Positions 35,782-43,364 are shown, numbered from the stretch's first letter. The stretch: DNA of 64,000 nt from JALZKA01 sp033856515 (GCA_033856515.1 JAWVEY010000008.1:74145-138144), one strand, 5' to 3'. Notes: a model not told the origin generated them from the sequence alone. Program-made: numbers and translations.

Positions 35782-36585
35782 CTACCGCTTCCTCCGCCGG
35801 CGCCCAGGTTCGGTTCCGATCCGCTGAAGCTCGCGGCCGAACTCGTCCTCGACTGCCTTGGTCATGGTCATCTGGAACATCGCCTCGAGCGCCTGTGACG
35901 CCACCGGGCGCATCCGTTCGATCGAGTCGACCACGTTCGGCCACTCCTCTTCCGGGCGCCCTTTCTCCTCGAAAGGCTGCCAGACCGAGGAGACGAACAA
36001 CCGCACGAATGCGTCAGCGACGTATTCACTCGAGCGCTTCATGACGTCGACGACGTCCAGGAGCGCCTCCGCCGGCACACCGCGCTCGATCATCTCGGCG
36101 GCGATCTCGAGCAGCCGCGGGCTTGAGACCTCAAACGAGGCAGGGCCAACCGGCGAGACGAGGCCGAGCTTTATCGCCCGGCGGAGCAGGAGCGGCGTTC
36201 CATCTGCGCCGAAGCGGTCCCGGAGCTCGGACATGGTGAAGATCTGAGGCCGCTCGGATTCGAACGGCTCCGTGACGGCGCGACGGAAGTCCATGATCGA
36301 CTCCGACGCCTCGCCACTCGCCCCCTCGAGTAGGCGCTCGATCCCCTTCAGGTTGAAGCCGTCGGCCTGAAGCTGCGAGATCAGCTGCAACCGCGTCACG
36401 TGGCCCGAGCCGTAGTAGCCCACGCGGTGGCGCACCTCGGGAGGCGGCAGCAGGCCACGCGCCTGGTGCGCGCGGATGTTTCTCACGCTCATGCCACTCT
36501 CGGCGGCGAGCTGCTCGACCGTGAGGGCGTTTTCGTCCGTCCCTTCCGTGGGAATCGCCTCAACGACCCTTAGATCCCGCTCCAT
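35782..36585 (-). CDS. MerR-family transcriptional regulator
   Basis: A 267-aa regulator. The N-terminal winged helix is of MerR type: LTVEQLAAESGMSVRNIRAHQARGLLPPPEVRHRVGYYGSGHVTRLQLI. The remaining 190 residues form a helical effector domain without the metal-binding cysteines of MerR or CueR, so it probably senses an organic ligand or a protein. I chose the ATG at 36585; a TTG at 36591 is also possible. Its promoter region holds two inverted repeats likely to be operators, shared with the divergent multi-TM gene. Confidence 0.85.
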   Translation of the reverse strand: MERDLRVVEAIPTEGTDENALTVEQLAAESGMSVRNIRAHQARGLLPPPEVRHRVGYYGSGHVTRLQLISQLQADGFNLKGIERLLEGASGEASESIMDFRRAVTEPFESERPQIFTMSELRDRFGADGTPLLLRRAIKLGLVSPVGPASFEVSSPRLLEIAAEMIERGVPAEALLDVVDVMKRSSEYVADAFVRLFVSSVWQPFEEKGRPEEEWPNVVDSIERMRPVASQALEAMFQMTMTKAVEDEFGRELQRIGTEPGRRRRKR

Positions 36586-36596
36586 GCTCAAGAAGC

Positions 36597-36652
36597 TATC
36601 ACCCCTCTGTGATACATGTACCAACGTGACATGGTTTGATGTAACAATGTCA
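36597..36652. promoter_or_regulatory. Candidate operators between merR-type gene and multi-TM gene
   Basis: Perfect inverted repeat TATCAC-CCCTCT-GTGATA (36597-36614), an 8-bp palindrome TACATGTA (36613-36620) and a second inverted repeat TGACAT...ATGTCA (36627-36632 / 36647-36652) lie in the 129-nt divergent region. MerR proteins bind such symmetric sites; which one is used is not known. Confidence 0.5.
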
Positions 36653-36714
36653 GGGCACAGGGTTTACATGCCCAGACGCTCATGCGTAGCCACCCCACTG
36701 GAAGGAACCCGTCG

Positions 36715-38613
36715 ATGACGCGAAAGCTCACCTCCGCCCTGCTGCTCGCCGGCGCGACCTCGTTGGCCGCCCCTGCGCTTGCCCTCGCTCAGGCGACCGA
36801 AGAGGCCCCGCCCGCCGGCGGCGCCGCAATCGGCCAGGTGATCATCGCGACCGCCGGAGCGATGGTGCTCACAGCGGCCCTCCTCTACTTCGGCCTTGGC
36901 CACCGCTCGGGCAAGGTCCCCTATCTCGGGCGCCTCGCGAACTACTCCGAGCGCGTGAGCGGCCTGCCTGGCTGGACGGCGCTCCCATCTGCGATCGCAA
37001 CCGGCGCGCTCCTTGTCGCCTTCCTCGGCTTCCTCTGGGACGTCTCGATCCACATCGACACCGGACGCGACGAGGGTCCCCTCGCCAACCCCTCGCACTA
37101 CCTCATCCTCGGAGGCCTCTTCGGGATCTTTGCCGCCGGCTTCGTCGCGTGCGTGCTGCCTCTTGAGAAGCCTTCGAAGAGCGCCGTGCGCATCGTCGGC
37201 GACTGGTACGCGCCGCTCGGCGGTGTCGTCATCGCGGTGTGCGGCATGTTCGCCCTGATCGGCTTCCCCCTCGACGACGTCTGGCACCGGATCTTCGGCC
37301 AGGACGTGACGCTCTGGGGCCCGACGCACCTGATGCTGATCGGCGGCGCCGCGATGACCCTGATCGGGGTCGCGATCCTGATGGTCGAGGCCGGACGCGT
37401 CGACGTCGTTCGCAAGCGCGGCGAGCAACCGTGGGTCCTCTGGCTCCGCCGCGTCGCCTTGTCGGGCGGCCTCCTGCTCGGCCTCATGGTCTTCCCCGTC
37501 GAGTTCGACTTCGGCGTTCCGCAGTTCCGCATGATCTTTGGCCCGATGCTCATCATGATCGCCGCCGGTGTTGGGCTCACAGCAACGCGCCTGTGGCTCG
37601 GACGAGGCGCGGCAATCGGCGCCGTCGGATTCTTCCTCCTGCTCCGAGGAGTCGTATCGGTGATCGTCGGTCCCATCCTGGGCGAGACGACCCCGCACTT
37701 CGCGCTCTTCATCGTCGAAGGCCTCGTGGTTGAAGCCGTCTTCCTCGCCCTCCCCCGCGCTCGCCCGCTCACGCTTGGGTTGGTAACGGGCGTTGGGATC
37801 GGCACGATCGGCCTTGCGTCCGAATGGGCGTGGTCGAACATCTGGATGCCTATTCCCTGGACGTCAGACCTCCTCCCAGAGGGCGCCATCGTGGGCTTCC
37901 TCGCCGCCGTGGGCGGATCGCTTCTGGGCGCCTGGGTTGGTGCGCATCTGGCCTCGGACTCGATGCCACGACTCCGCTCGACACGGAACGGCGCCATTGT
38001 CGGCGCGGCCATAGTGGCCATCCTCGTGGGCTTCGCCGCCCTCAAGCCGGCTGCCGAGGGCGTCAGCGCCCGCGTCACCCTGGCCGAGGCTGGCCCGGGC
38101 GAGGTCGTCCCCACGGTGCGTATGACGCCTACCGACGCCGCAGACGGCGCCGAGTTCATCAACGTCACCTCATGGCAAGGCGGCGGGCTCGTGATCGCTG
38201 AGCTCGAATCGACGGGCTCCCCGGGCACCTTTACGACCGACGAGCCGGTTCCGGTCACCGGCTCCTGGAAGACCATGGTCCGCTACTCGAACGGCAACAC
38301 CCTCAACTCGATGCCGATCTACATGCCCGAGGACACGGCAATCCCGGTCGAGGGCGTACCCGCGGAGCCCAGCTTTGAACGCTCGTTCCAGGCCGACCAC
38401 GAGGTGCTTCAGCGCGAGCAGAAGGACGTCGTCGGCTGGCTCACGGTCGTCGCCTACCTCGTCGTCGCGTTCATCGCAATCGCCCTCCTCGTGATGATCG
38501 CCTGGGCGCTCCATCGCCTTGCGGTGGTCGTCGAGGAACCGTCAGAGCAGGAGCAGGAGGCCCCGGCGACAAGCACGGAACGCACCAAGATCGGGCCCGA
38601 GGTGACCGCGTGA
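36715..38613 (+). CDS. Multi-TM membrane protein with duplicated His/Asp motif
   Basis: A 632-aa protein starting at the ATG at 36715, with GGAAGGA 8 nt upstream. It has a signal peptide (about 1-25), about 12 TM helices, an extracytoplasmic domain near 450-560 and a last TM helix. Two related segments stand out: D109-x3-H113 ... D119 ... P-S-H128-Y-L-I-L-G-G and D187-x3-H191 ... D197 ... P-T-H205-L-M-L-I-G-G. They look like an internal duplication placing His/Asp near the membrane surface, a possible metal site. The outer domain (VTGSWKTMVRYSNG) resembles FixH/copper-handling folds. I do not recognise the family; transport or metal handling is only a guess. Confidence 0.75.
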   Translation: MTRKLTSALLLAGATSLAAPALALAQATEEAPPAGGAAIGQVIIATAGAMVLTAALLYFGLGHRSGKVPYLGRLANYSERVSGLPGWTALPSAIATGALLVAFLGFLWDVSIHIDTGRDEGPLANPSHYLILGGLFGIFAAGFVACVLPLEKPSKSAVRIVGDWYAPLGGVVIAVCGMFALIGFPLDDVWHRIFGQDVTLWGPTHLMLIGGAAMTLIGVAILMVEAGRVDVVRKRGEQPWVLWLRRVALSGGLLLGLMVFPVEFDFGVPQFRMIFGPMLIMIAAGVGLTATRLWLGRGAAIGAVGFFLLLRGVVSVIVGPILGETTPHFALFIVEGLVVEAVFLALPRARPLTLGLVTGVGIGTIGLASEWAWSNIWMPIPWTSDLLPEGAIVGFLAAVGGSLLGAWVGAHLASDSMPRLRSTRNGAIVGAAIVAILVGFAALKPAAEGVSARVTLAEAGPGEVVPTVRMTPTDAADGAEFINVTSWQGGGLVIAELESTGSPGTFTTDEPVPVTGSWKTMVRYSNGNTLNSMPIYMPEDTAIPVEGVPAEPSFERSFQADHEVLQREQKDVVGWLTVVAYLVVAFIAIALLVMIAWALHRLAVVVEEPSEQEQEAPATSTERTKIGPEVTA

Positions 38614-38738
38614 ACATCCTGCTCGCTCACCACGCATTGGTAACCGCGATCCCATTCGTGATGCCGGCGTTCCTGGTGGTCGGAGCCGTTTTCGCCATGA
38701 GGGTCGTCGAGCGCAGACGCAATACTCACCCGGAATGA
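38610..38738 (+). CDS. 42-aa membrane peptide between two overlapping genes
   Basis: A short open frame, GTG 38610 to TGA 38738, translating to V-N-I-L-L-A-H-H-A-L-V-T-A-I-P-F-V-M-P-A and continuing with a hydrophobic FLVVGAVFAMRVVERRR. One TM helix is followed by a basic end, giving a predicted N-out/C-in orientation. The start overlaps the upstream stop as GTGA, and the stop overlaps the downstream ATG as ATGA, so all three genes look translationally coupled. The exact fit argues that it is a real gene. It may be a subunit of the large membrane protein. Confidence 0.65.
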   Translation: MNILLAHHALVTAIPFVMPAFLVVGAVFAMRVVERRRNTHPE

Positions 38739-39775
38739 GGAAACCGACTCGAAACGAGGCGCTGGTCGCCGCAGGCCTAGCCGGCGCGGCAGCGCTCAAC
38801 GCACGCTGGAACGCGAAGCGCGCCGGCGCCGCGAGCAAGGTCCGTCGCGCCCAATCCGAGTCGGGGCGGCCCGTCAGCGTTCACGGTGCCGACGGCGGCT
38901 ACCGCTACGTGCGAGTCCACGGCGCGGATAACTTGCCCACCCTCGTCCTGGTCCACGGCTGGGTCGAGACGTCTGAGCTATGGCACCGCCAAGTTGAAGG
39001 GCTCGCGGATGAGTTCCGCATCGTCACTTACGACCACAGGGGCCACGGCCTCTCCGAGGAGGCACGGGACGACGACTACTCGTTCGAGGCTCTTGCTCAA
39101 GACCTCCAACTCGTCCTCGAAGCCACGGCGGTAGAAGGCGAGCTGCCGATCGTCGCCGGTCACTCCCTTGGCGCCATGACCCTCGCCGCCTGGGGCCAGG
39201 CCCACCGCGGCTCGGTGAAAGACCAAATTCGCGGAGCCGCCTTCATCTCCACCGGGCTCGAGGATCTCAACACCGAGAGCACCGTGGTCCGCCCTCTTCC
39301 CGGCCCCTTCGGCACCGCACAGGGAAAGATCGCGGACGCGATCCTCGGCGCGCCCGGCTCAATCCGATCAGTTCCAATTCCCATCGGGCGCGCAGTCGCC
39401 GCGTACGTCGCACTCGCTCCCCACGCGCACGACGAGGACATAGAGCTCGTACTGCGCATGGCCCTCGATTGCCGACACCGCGCCCGCGCGGGTTGTGGAA
39501 TCTCCATGTCCCGAATGAAGCTTCTCGCAGAGCTCGACGCGCTCGACGTCCCCGCAGTCGTGGTAGCCGGCGAGCTCGACCGCCTCACTCCGGTCGCCCA
39601 CGCCGAGAAGATCGACCGGGGCCTCCCCCACTCCGTCGGACTTTACGTCTCGCCCACCTCCGGCCACACCACACCGCTCGAGTGCCCCGAGCTCGTGCAC
39701 GAGGCGCTCCGCGACCTGGCCGCGGTGAGTGGCAAGGGCAAGCTCGCCGAGCGCGAGCGCGAGCTCGCCGCTTAG
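38735..39775 (+). CDS. Alpha/beta hydrolase (serine type)
   Basis: A 346-aa hydrolase. The N-terminal hydrophobic stretch (ALVAAGLAGAAALNARW) may associate with membrane. The core shows the oxyanion LVLVHGWVETSELW, the nucleophile elbow G-H-S-L-G-A-M (around residue 143), the acid in VVAGELDRLTP and a C-terminal histidine in SPTSGHTTPLE. It is linked by ATGA to the 42-aa peptide gene. Its stop overlaps the stop of the convergent epimerase gene. Substrate unknown; lipid or ester hydrolysis is likely. Confidence 0.85.
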   Translation: MRKPTRNEALVAAGLAGAAALNARWNAKRAGAASKVRRAQSESGRPVSVHGADGGYRYVRVHGADNLPTLVLVHGWVETSELWHRQVEGLADEFRIVTYDHRGHGLSEEARDDDYSFEALAQDLQLVLEATAVEGELPIVAGHSLGAMTLAAWGQAHRGSVKDQIRGAAFISTGLEDLNTESTVVRPLPGPFGTAQGKIADAILGAPGSIRSVPIPIGRAVAAYVALAPHAHDEDIELVLRMALDCRHRARAGCGISMSRMKLLAELDALDVPAVVVAGELDRLTPVAHAEKIDRGLPHSVGLYVSPTSGHTTPLECPELVHEALRDLAAVSGKGKLAERERELAA

Positions 39776-40752
39776 GCGTCCGGCGCCGGAGCCCAGCTCT
39801 CCGGGTGGTCCCGGTACCACTCGATCGTGCGCTCCAGGCCCTCGTCGAGCCCGACCTCGGGCTCCCAGCCGAGCGTCTCCCGCAGCTTCGTCGGGTCGAC
39901 GTACTGCTTGTCGATCTCTCCGTCTGGATTGCCGGTGCCGCGGATGTCGGGTTCGACTCCCGTGCCGGCGAGACGCGCGATCGTCTCAATCACCTCGAGT
40001 ACCGGGTATGAGCGCCCGCCGCCCGCGTTGAACGCCTCGCCCCGAACGTCGTCGCGGTCGAGCCCGCCGGCGATCGCCAGATACGCCGAGGCGGCGTCCT
40101 CGACGTAGAGGAAGTCGCGCTCCGGCGAGCCGTCCGAACGAAGGACGGGTGCGCGGCCGTCTAGTGCAGCGCTCACCGCCTCGGGGATCAAGCGCGAGAA
40201 GTTGAGGTCCCCGCCGCCGTAGATGTTCGCGAACCGCGTCACCGCGATCGGCAGGCCATACGAGTGCCAGTACGAGCGGGCGATGAGATCCGCGGCGGCC
40301 TTCGAGGCCTCATAGGGAGCCGTTGGCTGAAGCGGGAAGTCCTCACGGTAGGGGAGCGTCTCGTGGGCGCCGTATGCCTTGTCCGACGATGCGAAGACGA
40401 CCCGCTCGACGCCTTTGTCCAGACATGCCTGGAGGAGCGTCCACGTCCCGCGCACGTTCGACTCGAAGCCCTGCACTGGTGACTCCTGGACCGTCGAGAC
40501 GATCGTCTCCGCGGCGAGGTGAAAGACGGTGTCGACTCCGTTGTCGGCGAGGACGCGCTCGAGCTCGGCCGCGTCGCAGAGATCGCCCTCGACCTGGACC
40601 AGATCCTCCTCGATGCCGAGCATGCCGACGGCCGACGGCTTCTCCGTCACGCGCCGCTTGTCGAACGAGACGACCGTGTCGCCGCGCTCCACGAGCGCCT
40701 TGGCGAGCCAGCCGCCGACGAATCCGCGAGCGCCGGTTACAAGGGATGTCAT
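39772..40752 (-). CDS. NAD-dependent epimerase/dehydratase, CDP-glucose 4,6-dehydratase-like
   Basis: A 326-aa extended short-chain dehydrogenase: the Rossmann motif TGARGFVGGWLAKAL, the Ser/Asp/Lys block SSDKAYG, the Y-E-A-S-K catalytic motif near residue 150 and a C-terminal sugar-binding domain (TLGWEPEVGLDEGL). SSDKAYG with PYREDFPLQPTAPYEASK is close to RfbG-type CDP-glucose 4,6-dehydratases. The adjacent upstream gene encodes a glucose-1-phosphate cytidylyltransferase-like enzyme, which supports that substrate. The product would be CDP-4-keto-6-deoxyglucose, a precursor of unusual surface sugars. Confidence 0.8.
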   Translation of the reverse strand: MTSLVTGARGFVGGWLAKALVERGDTVVSFDKRRVTEKPSAVGMLGIEEDLVQVEGDLCDAAELERVLADNGVDTVFHLAAETIVSTVQESPVQGFESNVRGTWTLLQACLDKGVERVVFASSDKAYGAHETLPYREDFPLQPTAPYEASKAAADLIARSYWHSYGLPIAVTRFANIYGGGDLNFSRLIPEAVSAALDGRAPVLRSDGSPERDFLYVEDAASAYLAIAGGLDRDDVRGEAFNAGGGRSYPVLEVIETIARLAGTGVEPDIRGTGNPDGEIDKQYVDPTKLRETLGWEPEVGLDEGLERTIEWYRDHPESWAPAPDA

Positions 40753-40798
40753 GAGGGGCTTTGCCCCGAAAGCAGCGTGTGTCGGTGGTTATCTGGGG

Positions 40799-41554
40799 TC
40801 ATGCTTCTGCCGGATCGCGGTCCCAGATCTGCCATGGGGCCTGGCCGCCGTTCCACAGGTCGTTGAGGACGACGGCGTCCTTGTAGGTGTCCATGCAGTC
40901 CCAGAAGCCGTCGTGCCGGTAAGCGGCAAGCTGCCCCTCGCCCGCGGCAGTCTCCAGCGGCTCGCGCTCGAGCACCGCGTCATCCGCCACCCAGTCGAGG
41001 AACGTCGGCTCGCAGCAGAAGAAGCCGCCGTTGATCCAGTAATCGAGCCGCGGCTTCTCCTCGAAGCCGCCGATGCGGTCCTCGTCGTCGATCACCGCGA
41101 TCCCCCACTGGCTGTACGGGCGAACGACCGTCATCGTCGCCGCGGCGCCCTTGGCCGCGTGGAATTCCAGGAGCGTTGCCAGATCTATGTCCGCAACGCC
41201 GTCCGCATACGTCAGGCAAAAGGTTCCCCCGCCGAGGACGTCGGCGGCGCGTGCGACGCGGCCACCGGTCGGAGTGTCCTGGCCCGTGTCGAGGCACGTG
41301 ATCTCGATCGGCTCGCCCCAATCCTCGGCGGTCACGAACTCCTCGATCATCTCGCCGAGGTACCCCGTCAGGAGCACAAAGCGGCGAAACCCCTGGGCGG
41401 CGTAGATGTGGATCACGTGCCAGAGAATCGGCTTGCTGCCGATCTCGACCAGGGCCTTCGGGATCGCGTGGGTCTGCTCGCGTAAGCGTGTGCCTCTGCC
41501 TCCGCAGAGGATCGCGACGGGAATGTCCGCCGCTTGAGGTGGGTTAGCGCCCAC
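40799..41554 (-). CDS. Glucose-1-phosphate cytidylyltransferase-like nucleotidyltransferase
   Basis: A 251-aa sugar-phosphate nucleotidyltransferase with the signature ILCGGRGTRLREQTHAIPKALVEIG, then DTGQDTPTGGRVAR, CLTYADGVADIDL, INGGFFCCEPTFLDW and DGFWDCMDTYKD. These are RfbF-type blocks, so CTP is the likely nucleotide. The start is GTG 41554, overlapping metO by 11 nt, which places it in the SAM-riboswitch transcript. It supplies CDP-glucose to the next gene's dehydratase. No further 3,6-dideoxyhexose or methyltransferase genes are in the window. Confidence 0.85.
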   Translation of the reverse strand: MGANPPQAADIPVAILCGGRGTRLREQTHAIPKALVEIGSKPILWHVIHIYAAQGFRRFVLLTGYLGEMIEEFVTAEDWGEPIEITCLDTGQDTPTGGRVARAADVLGGGTFCLTYADGVADIDLATLLEFHAAKGAAATMTVVRPYSQWGIAVIDDEDRIGGFEEKPRLDYWINGGFFCCEPTFLDWVADDAVLEREPLETAAGEGQLAAYRHDGFWDCMDTYKDAVVLNDLWNGGQAPWQIWDRDPAEA

Positions 41555-41819
41555 CGGCGACGGCCGGAAGGATCGTCACTTCGTCGCCGTCGGTGAGCTC
41601 GGTCTCCAGCCCCTCCTGAAAGCGGATGTCCTCGCCGGAGACGTAGACGTTGACGAAGCGGCGAAGGGTGCCGTCCTCGGTGATGCGCTCGCGCAGGCCG
41701 TCATGCTGGTCGAACACGGCGTCGAGCGCTTCGCCGACGGTTCCGCCCTCAACCTCGACTTCGCCCTCACCGCCCGTGGCCGGGCGAAGCTGACTCGGGA
41801 TCTTGACTGTGACGGCCAT
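41544..41819 (-). CDS. metO: MoaD/ThiS-family sulfur carrier, MetO/CysO-like
   Basis: A 91-aa beta-grasp ubiquitin-like protein: MAVTVKIPSQLRPATGG, VNVYVSGEDIRF and the C-terminal DGDEVTILPAVAGGR. The terminal Gly-Gly forms a thiocarboxylate that donates sulfur in the family. Here an extra arginine follows Gly-Gly, so a peptidase may have to remove it first, as occurs in some related carriers. It lies 23 nt after a SAM-riboswitch-controlled threonine-synthase-like gene. This pairing is the MetM/MetO route described in Streptomyces for making homocysteine from O-phosphohomoserine. A CysO or molybdopterin role is less likely because cysM and moa genes are absent. Confidence 0.8.
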   Translation of the reverse strand: MAVTVKIPSQLRPATGGEGEVEVEGGTVGEALDAVFDQHDGLRERITEDGTLRRFVNVYVSGEDIRFQEGLETELTDGDEVTILPAVAGGR

Positions 41820-41842
41820 CGAGCGGAAATCTACCGGAGGAG

Positions 41843-43072
41843 CTAGGCCGACGCCGCAGCCGCCAGCGCCTCATCCAGCGACTCGATCCGCGGCTCGATC
41901 TCGTACATGTGGTGCCCTTCGCGCACGGCGTCGAGAGTCTTCAGGCCTTCGCCTGTGATGTAGGCCACGACGCGCTCGTCCCGCGAGATGTCGCCACGCT
42001 CGGCGAGTTTCGCCAGGGTTGCGACCGTGACGCCGCCGGCGGTCTCAGTGAAGATCCCCGTCGTCTCGGCGAGTAGGCGGATGCCTGCGCGGATCTCGTC
42101 GTCGGTCACCTGATCAATTCCACCGCCGGTCTGCTTCGCCAGCTCGAGCGCGTAGGGGCCATCGGCGGGATTGCCGATTGCCAGCGACTTGGCGATCGTG
42201 TCCGGCTTCTGCGGCTTGCATACGTCCCAGCCCTCGGCCCACGCGGTGGCGACCGGCGAGCAGCCGCTCGCCTGGGCGCCGTTGAACGTTGGCAGCTCGC
42301 CCGAAACTAGGCCAAGGTCGAGCCACTCGGTGAAGCCGCGGCCGATCTTCGTGAAGAGCGACCCCGACGCGATCGGTGCGACGACGCGGTCCGGGAGCGT
42401 CCAACCAAGCTGCTCGACGGTCTCGTACGCGAGCGTCTTCGAGCCCTCCGCGTAGTACGGGCGCAGGTTCACGTTGACGAACGCCCAGGGACGCTCCTCG
42501 CACAGCTCGGTGCACAGCCGGTTGACGTCGTCGTAGTTGCCGTGGACGCCGACCAGGTTCGTCCCGTAGACGCCGGTGGCGAGAAGCTTTTGCTCCTCGA
42601 GATTTGCGGGCACGAAGACATAGGAGTCGAGGCCCGCCGCCGCGGCATGGGCAGCCACAGCGTTGGCGAGGTTGCCGGTGGACGCACACGCGACCGTGTC
42701 GAAGCCCAGCTCCTGGGCCTTCGCCACGGCTACGGCAACAACTCGGTCCTTGAAGGAGTGAGTGGGGTTCGCCGCGTCGTTCTTCACCCACAGCTCGCCC
42801 AAACCGAGGCGCTCGGCGAGCCTGTCGGCCTTGACCAGCGGGGTCAGCCCGGGCTCGAGCGGATCGCGCGGACGGTCGGAGAACGGCAGAAAGTCGGCGT
42901 AGCGCCAGATACCAGCTGAACCAGCCTGGATCTTCCGCTTCAGCTCGGAAGCATCGGCGTCGCCGAAGTCATACGCGACCTCGAGCGGCCCGAAGCACGA
43001 CTCGCAGACGTAGCGCGCCTCGAGCGGGTAGTCGGTCTTGCACTCCTTGCACCTGAGTGAGGTGGGTGCCAT
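41843..43072 (-). CDS. metM: Threonine-synthase-like PLP enzyme, probable MetM homocysteine synthase
   Basis: A 409-aa fold-type II PLP enzyme that most annotations would call threonine synthase (thrC). An N-terminal zinc ribbon (C8, C11, C23, C26) precedes the PLP lysine K108 in THSFKDR; ACASTGNLANAV binds the phosphate. A SAM-I riboswitch with terminator directly upstream shows it is switched off by S-adenosylmethionine, which fits methionine rather than threonine synthesis. The next gene encodes a MoaD-like carrier. In Streptomyces the corresponding pair MetM/MetO makes homocysteine from O-phosphohomoserine and a protein thiocarboxylate. I infer the same here; a plain threonine synthase remains possible. 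Confidence 0.8.
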   Translation of the reverse strand: MAPTSLRCKECKTDYPLEARYVCESCFGPLEVAYDFGDADASELKRKIQAGSAGIWRYADFLPFSDRPRDPLEPGLTPLVKADRLAERLGLGELWVKNDAANPTHSFKDRVVAVAVAKAQELGFDTVACASTGNLANAVAAHAAAAGLDSYVFVPANLEEQKLLATGVYGTNLVGVHGNYDDVNRLCTELCEERPWAFVNVNLRPYYAEGSKTLAYETVEQLGWTLPDRVVAPIASGSLFTKIGRGFTEWLDLGLVSGELPTFNGAQASGCSPVATAWAEGWDVCKPQKPDTIAKSLAIGNPADGPYALELAKQTGGGIDQVTDDEIRAGIRLLAETTGIFTETAGGVTVATLAKLAERGDISRDERVVAYITGEGLKTLDAVREGHHMYEIEPRIESLDEALAAAASA

Positions 43073-43108
43073 ATGTCTTGGTCCTCCAGTCCGGTCGGTC
43101 GTTTAACG

Positions 43109-43139
43109 AAAAAGACCTCTGCTTTCGTAAACAGAGGTC
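43109..43139 (-). terminator. Riboswitch terminator hairpin
   Basis: Stem GACCTCTG / CAGAGGTC (43114-43121 and 43132-43139) followed on the minus strand by TTTTT. It is the expression platform between the SAM-I aptamer and metM. Outer arms (43088-43096 and 43142-43150) are 9-bp complementary and abut the GGAGG ribosome-binding site. Confidence 0.9.
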
Positions 43140-43152
43140 CTGACCGGACTTC

Positions 43153-43270
43153 CGTTCACATCTCCCAGGCTTGTCGCCTGCTGGAATTGGCACCTCGCTC
43201 GGATCCGAAGATCTCCGTTGGTTGCCGGGGTTTCATAGGGCCAGTCCCTCCACCCCTCTGGATGCAGCGG
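43153..43270 (-). promoter_or_regulatory. SAM-I (S-box) riboswitch upstream of metM-metO
   Basis: The minus-strand leader contains the full S-box consensus in order: AUCCAGAGGGGUGGAGGGAC, UGGCCCUAUGAAACCCCGGC followed by AACC, then a variable stem, GGUGCCAAUUCCAGCAGG, and a closing P1 strand with GAUGUG. These are the diagnostic P1-P4 and kink-turn elements. SAM binding would favour the downstream terminator and stop metM expression. Confidence 0.97.
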
Positions 43271-43283
43271 TTATGTGCAAGGG

Positions 43284-43312
43284 ATCGTACCAGTGGAGGG
43301 GACGCCTCACAA
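43284..43312 (-). promoter_or_regulatory. Promoter of the metM operon
   Basis: -35 TTGTGA (43312-43307), a 17-nt spacer and -10 TACGAT (43289-43284) on the minus strand. Transcription would start near 43277, just before the riboswitch P1 stem. Confidence 0.55.
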
Positions 43313-43364
43313 GCGGGGTAATCTGGTTGGACCATGCCCTGCGACGCGACACCCGAGCCGGCCG

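Noticed and set aside
41544..41819. MoaD of molybdopterin synthase
   Set aside because: No moa, moe or mob genes are present, and the context (SAM riboswitch, PLP enzyme) points to amino-acid sulfur transfer.
41843..43072. T-box leader before a threonine gene
   Set aside because: The leader has the full SAM-I consensus and lacks a T-box specifier loop and the conserved T-box sequence.
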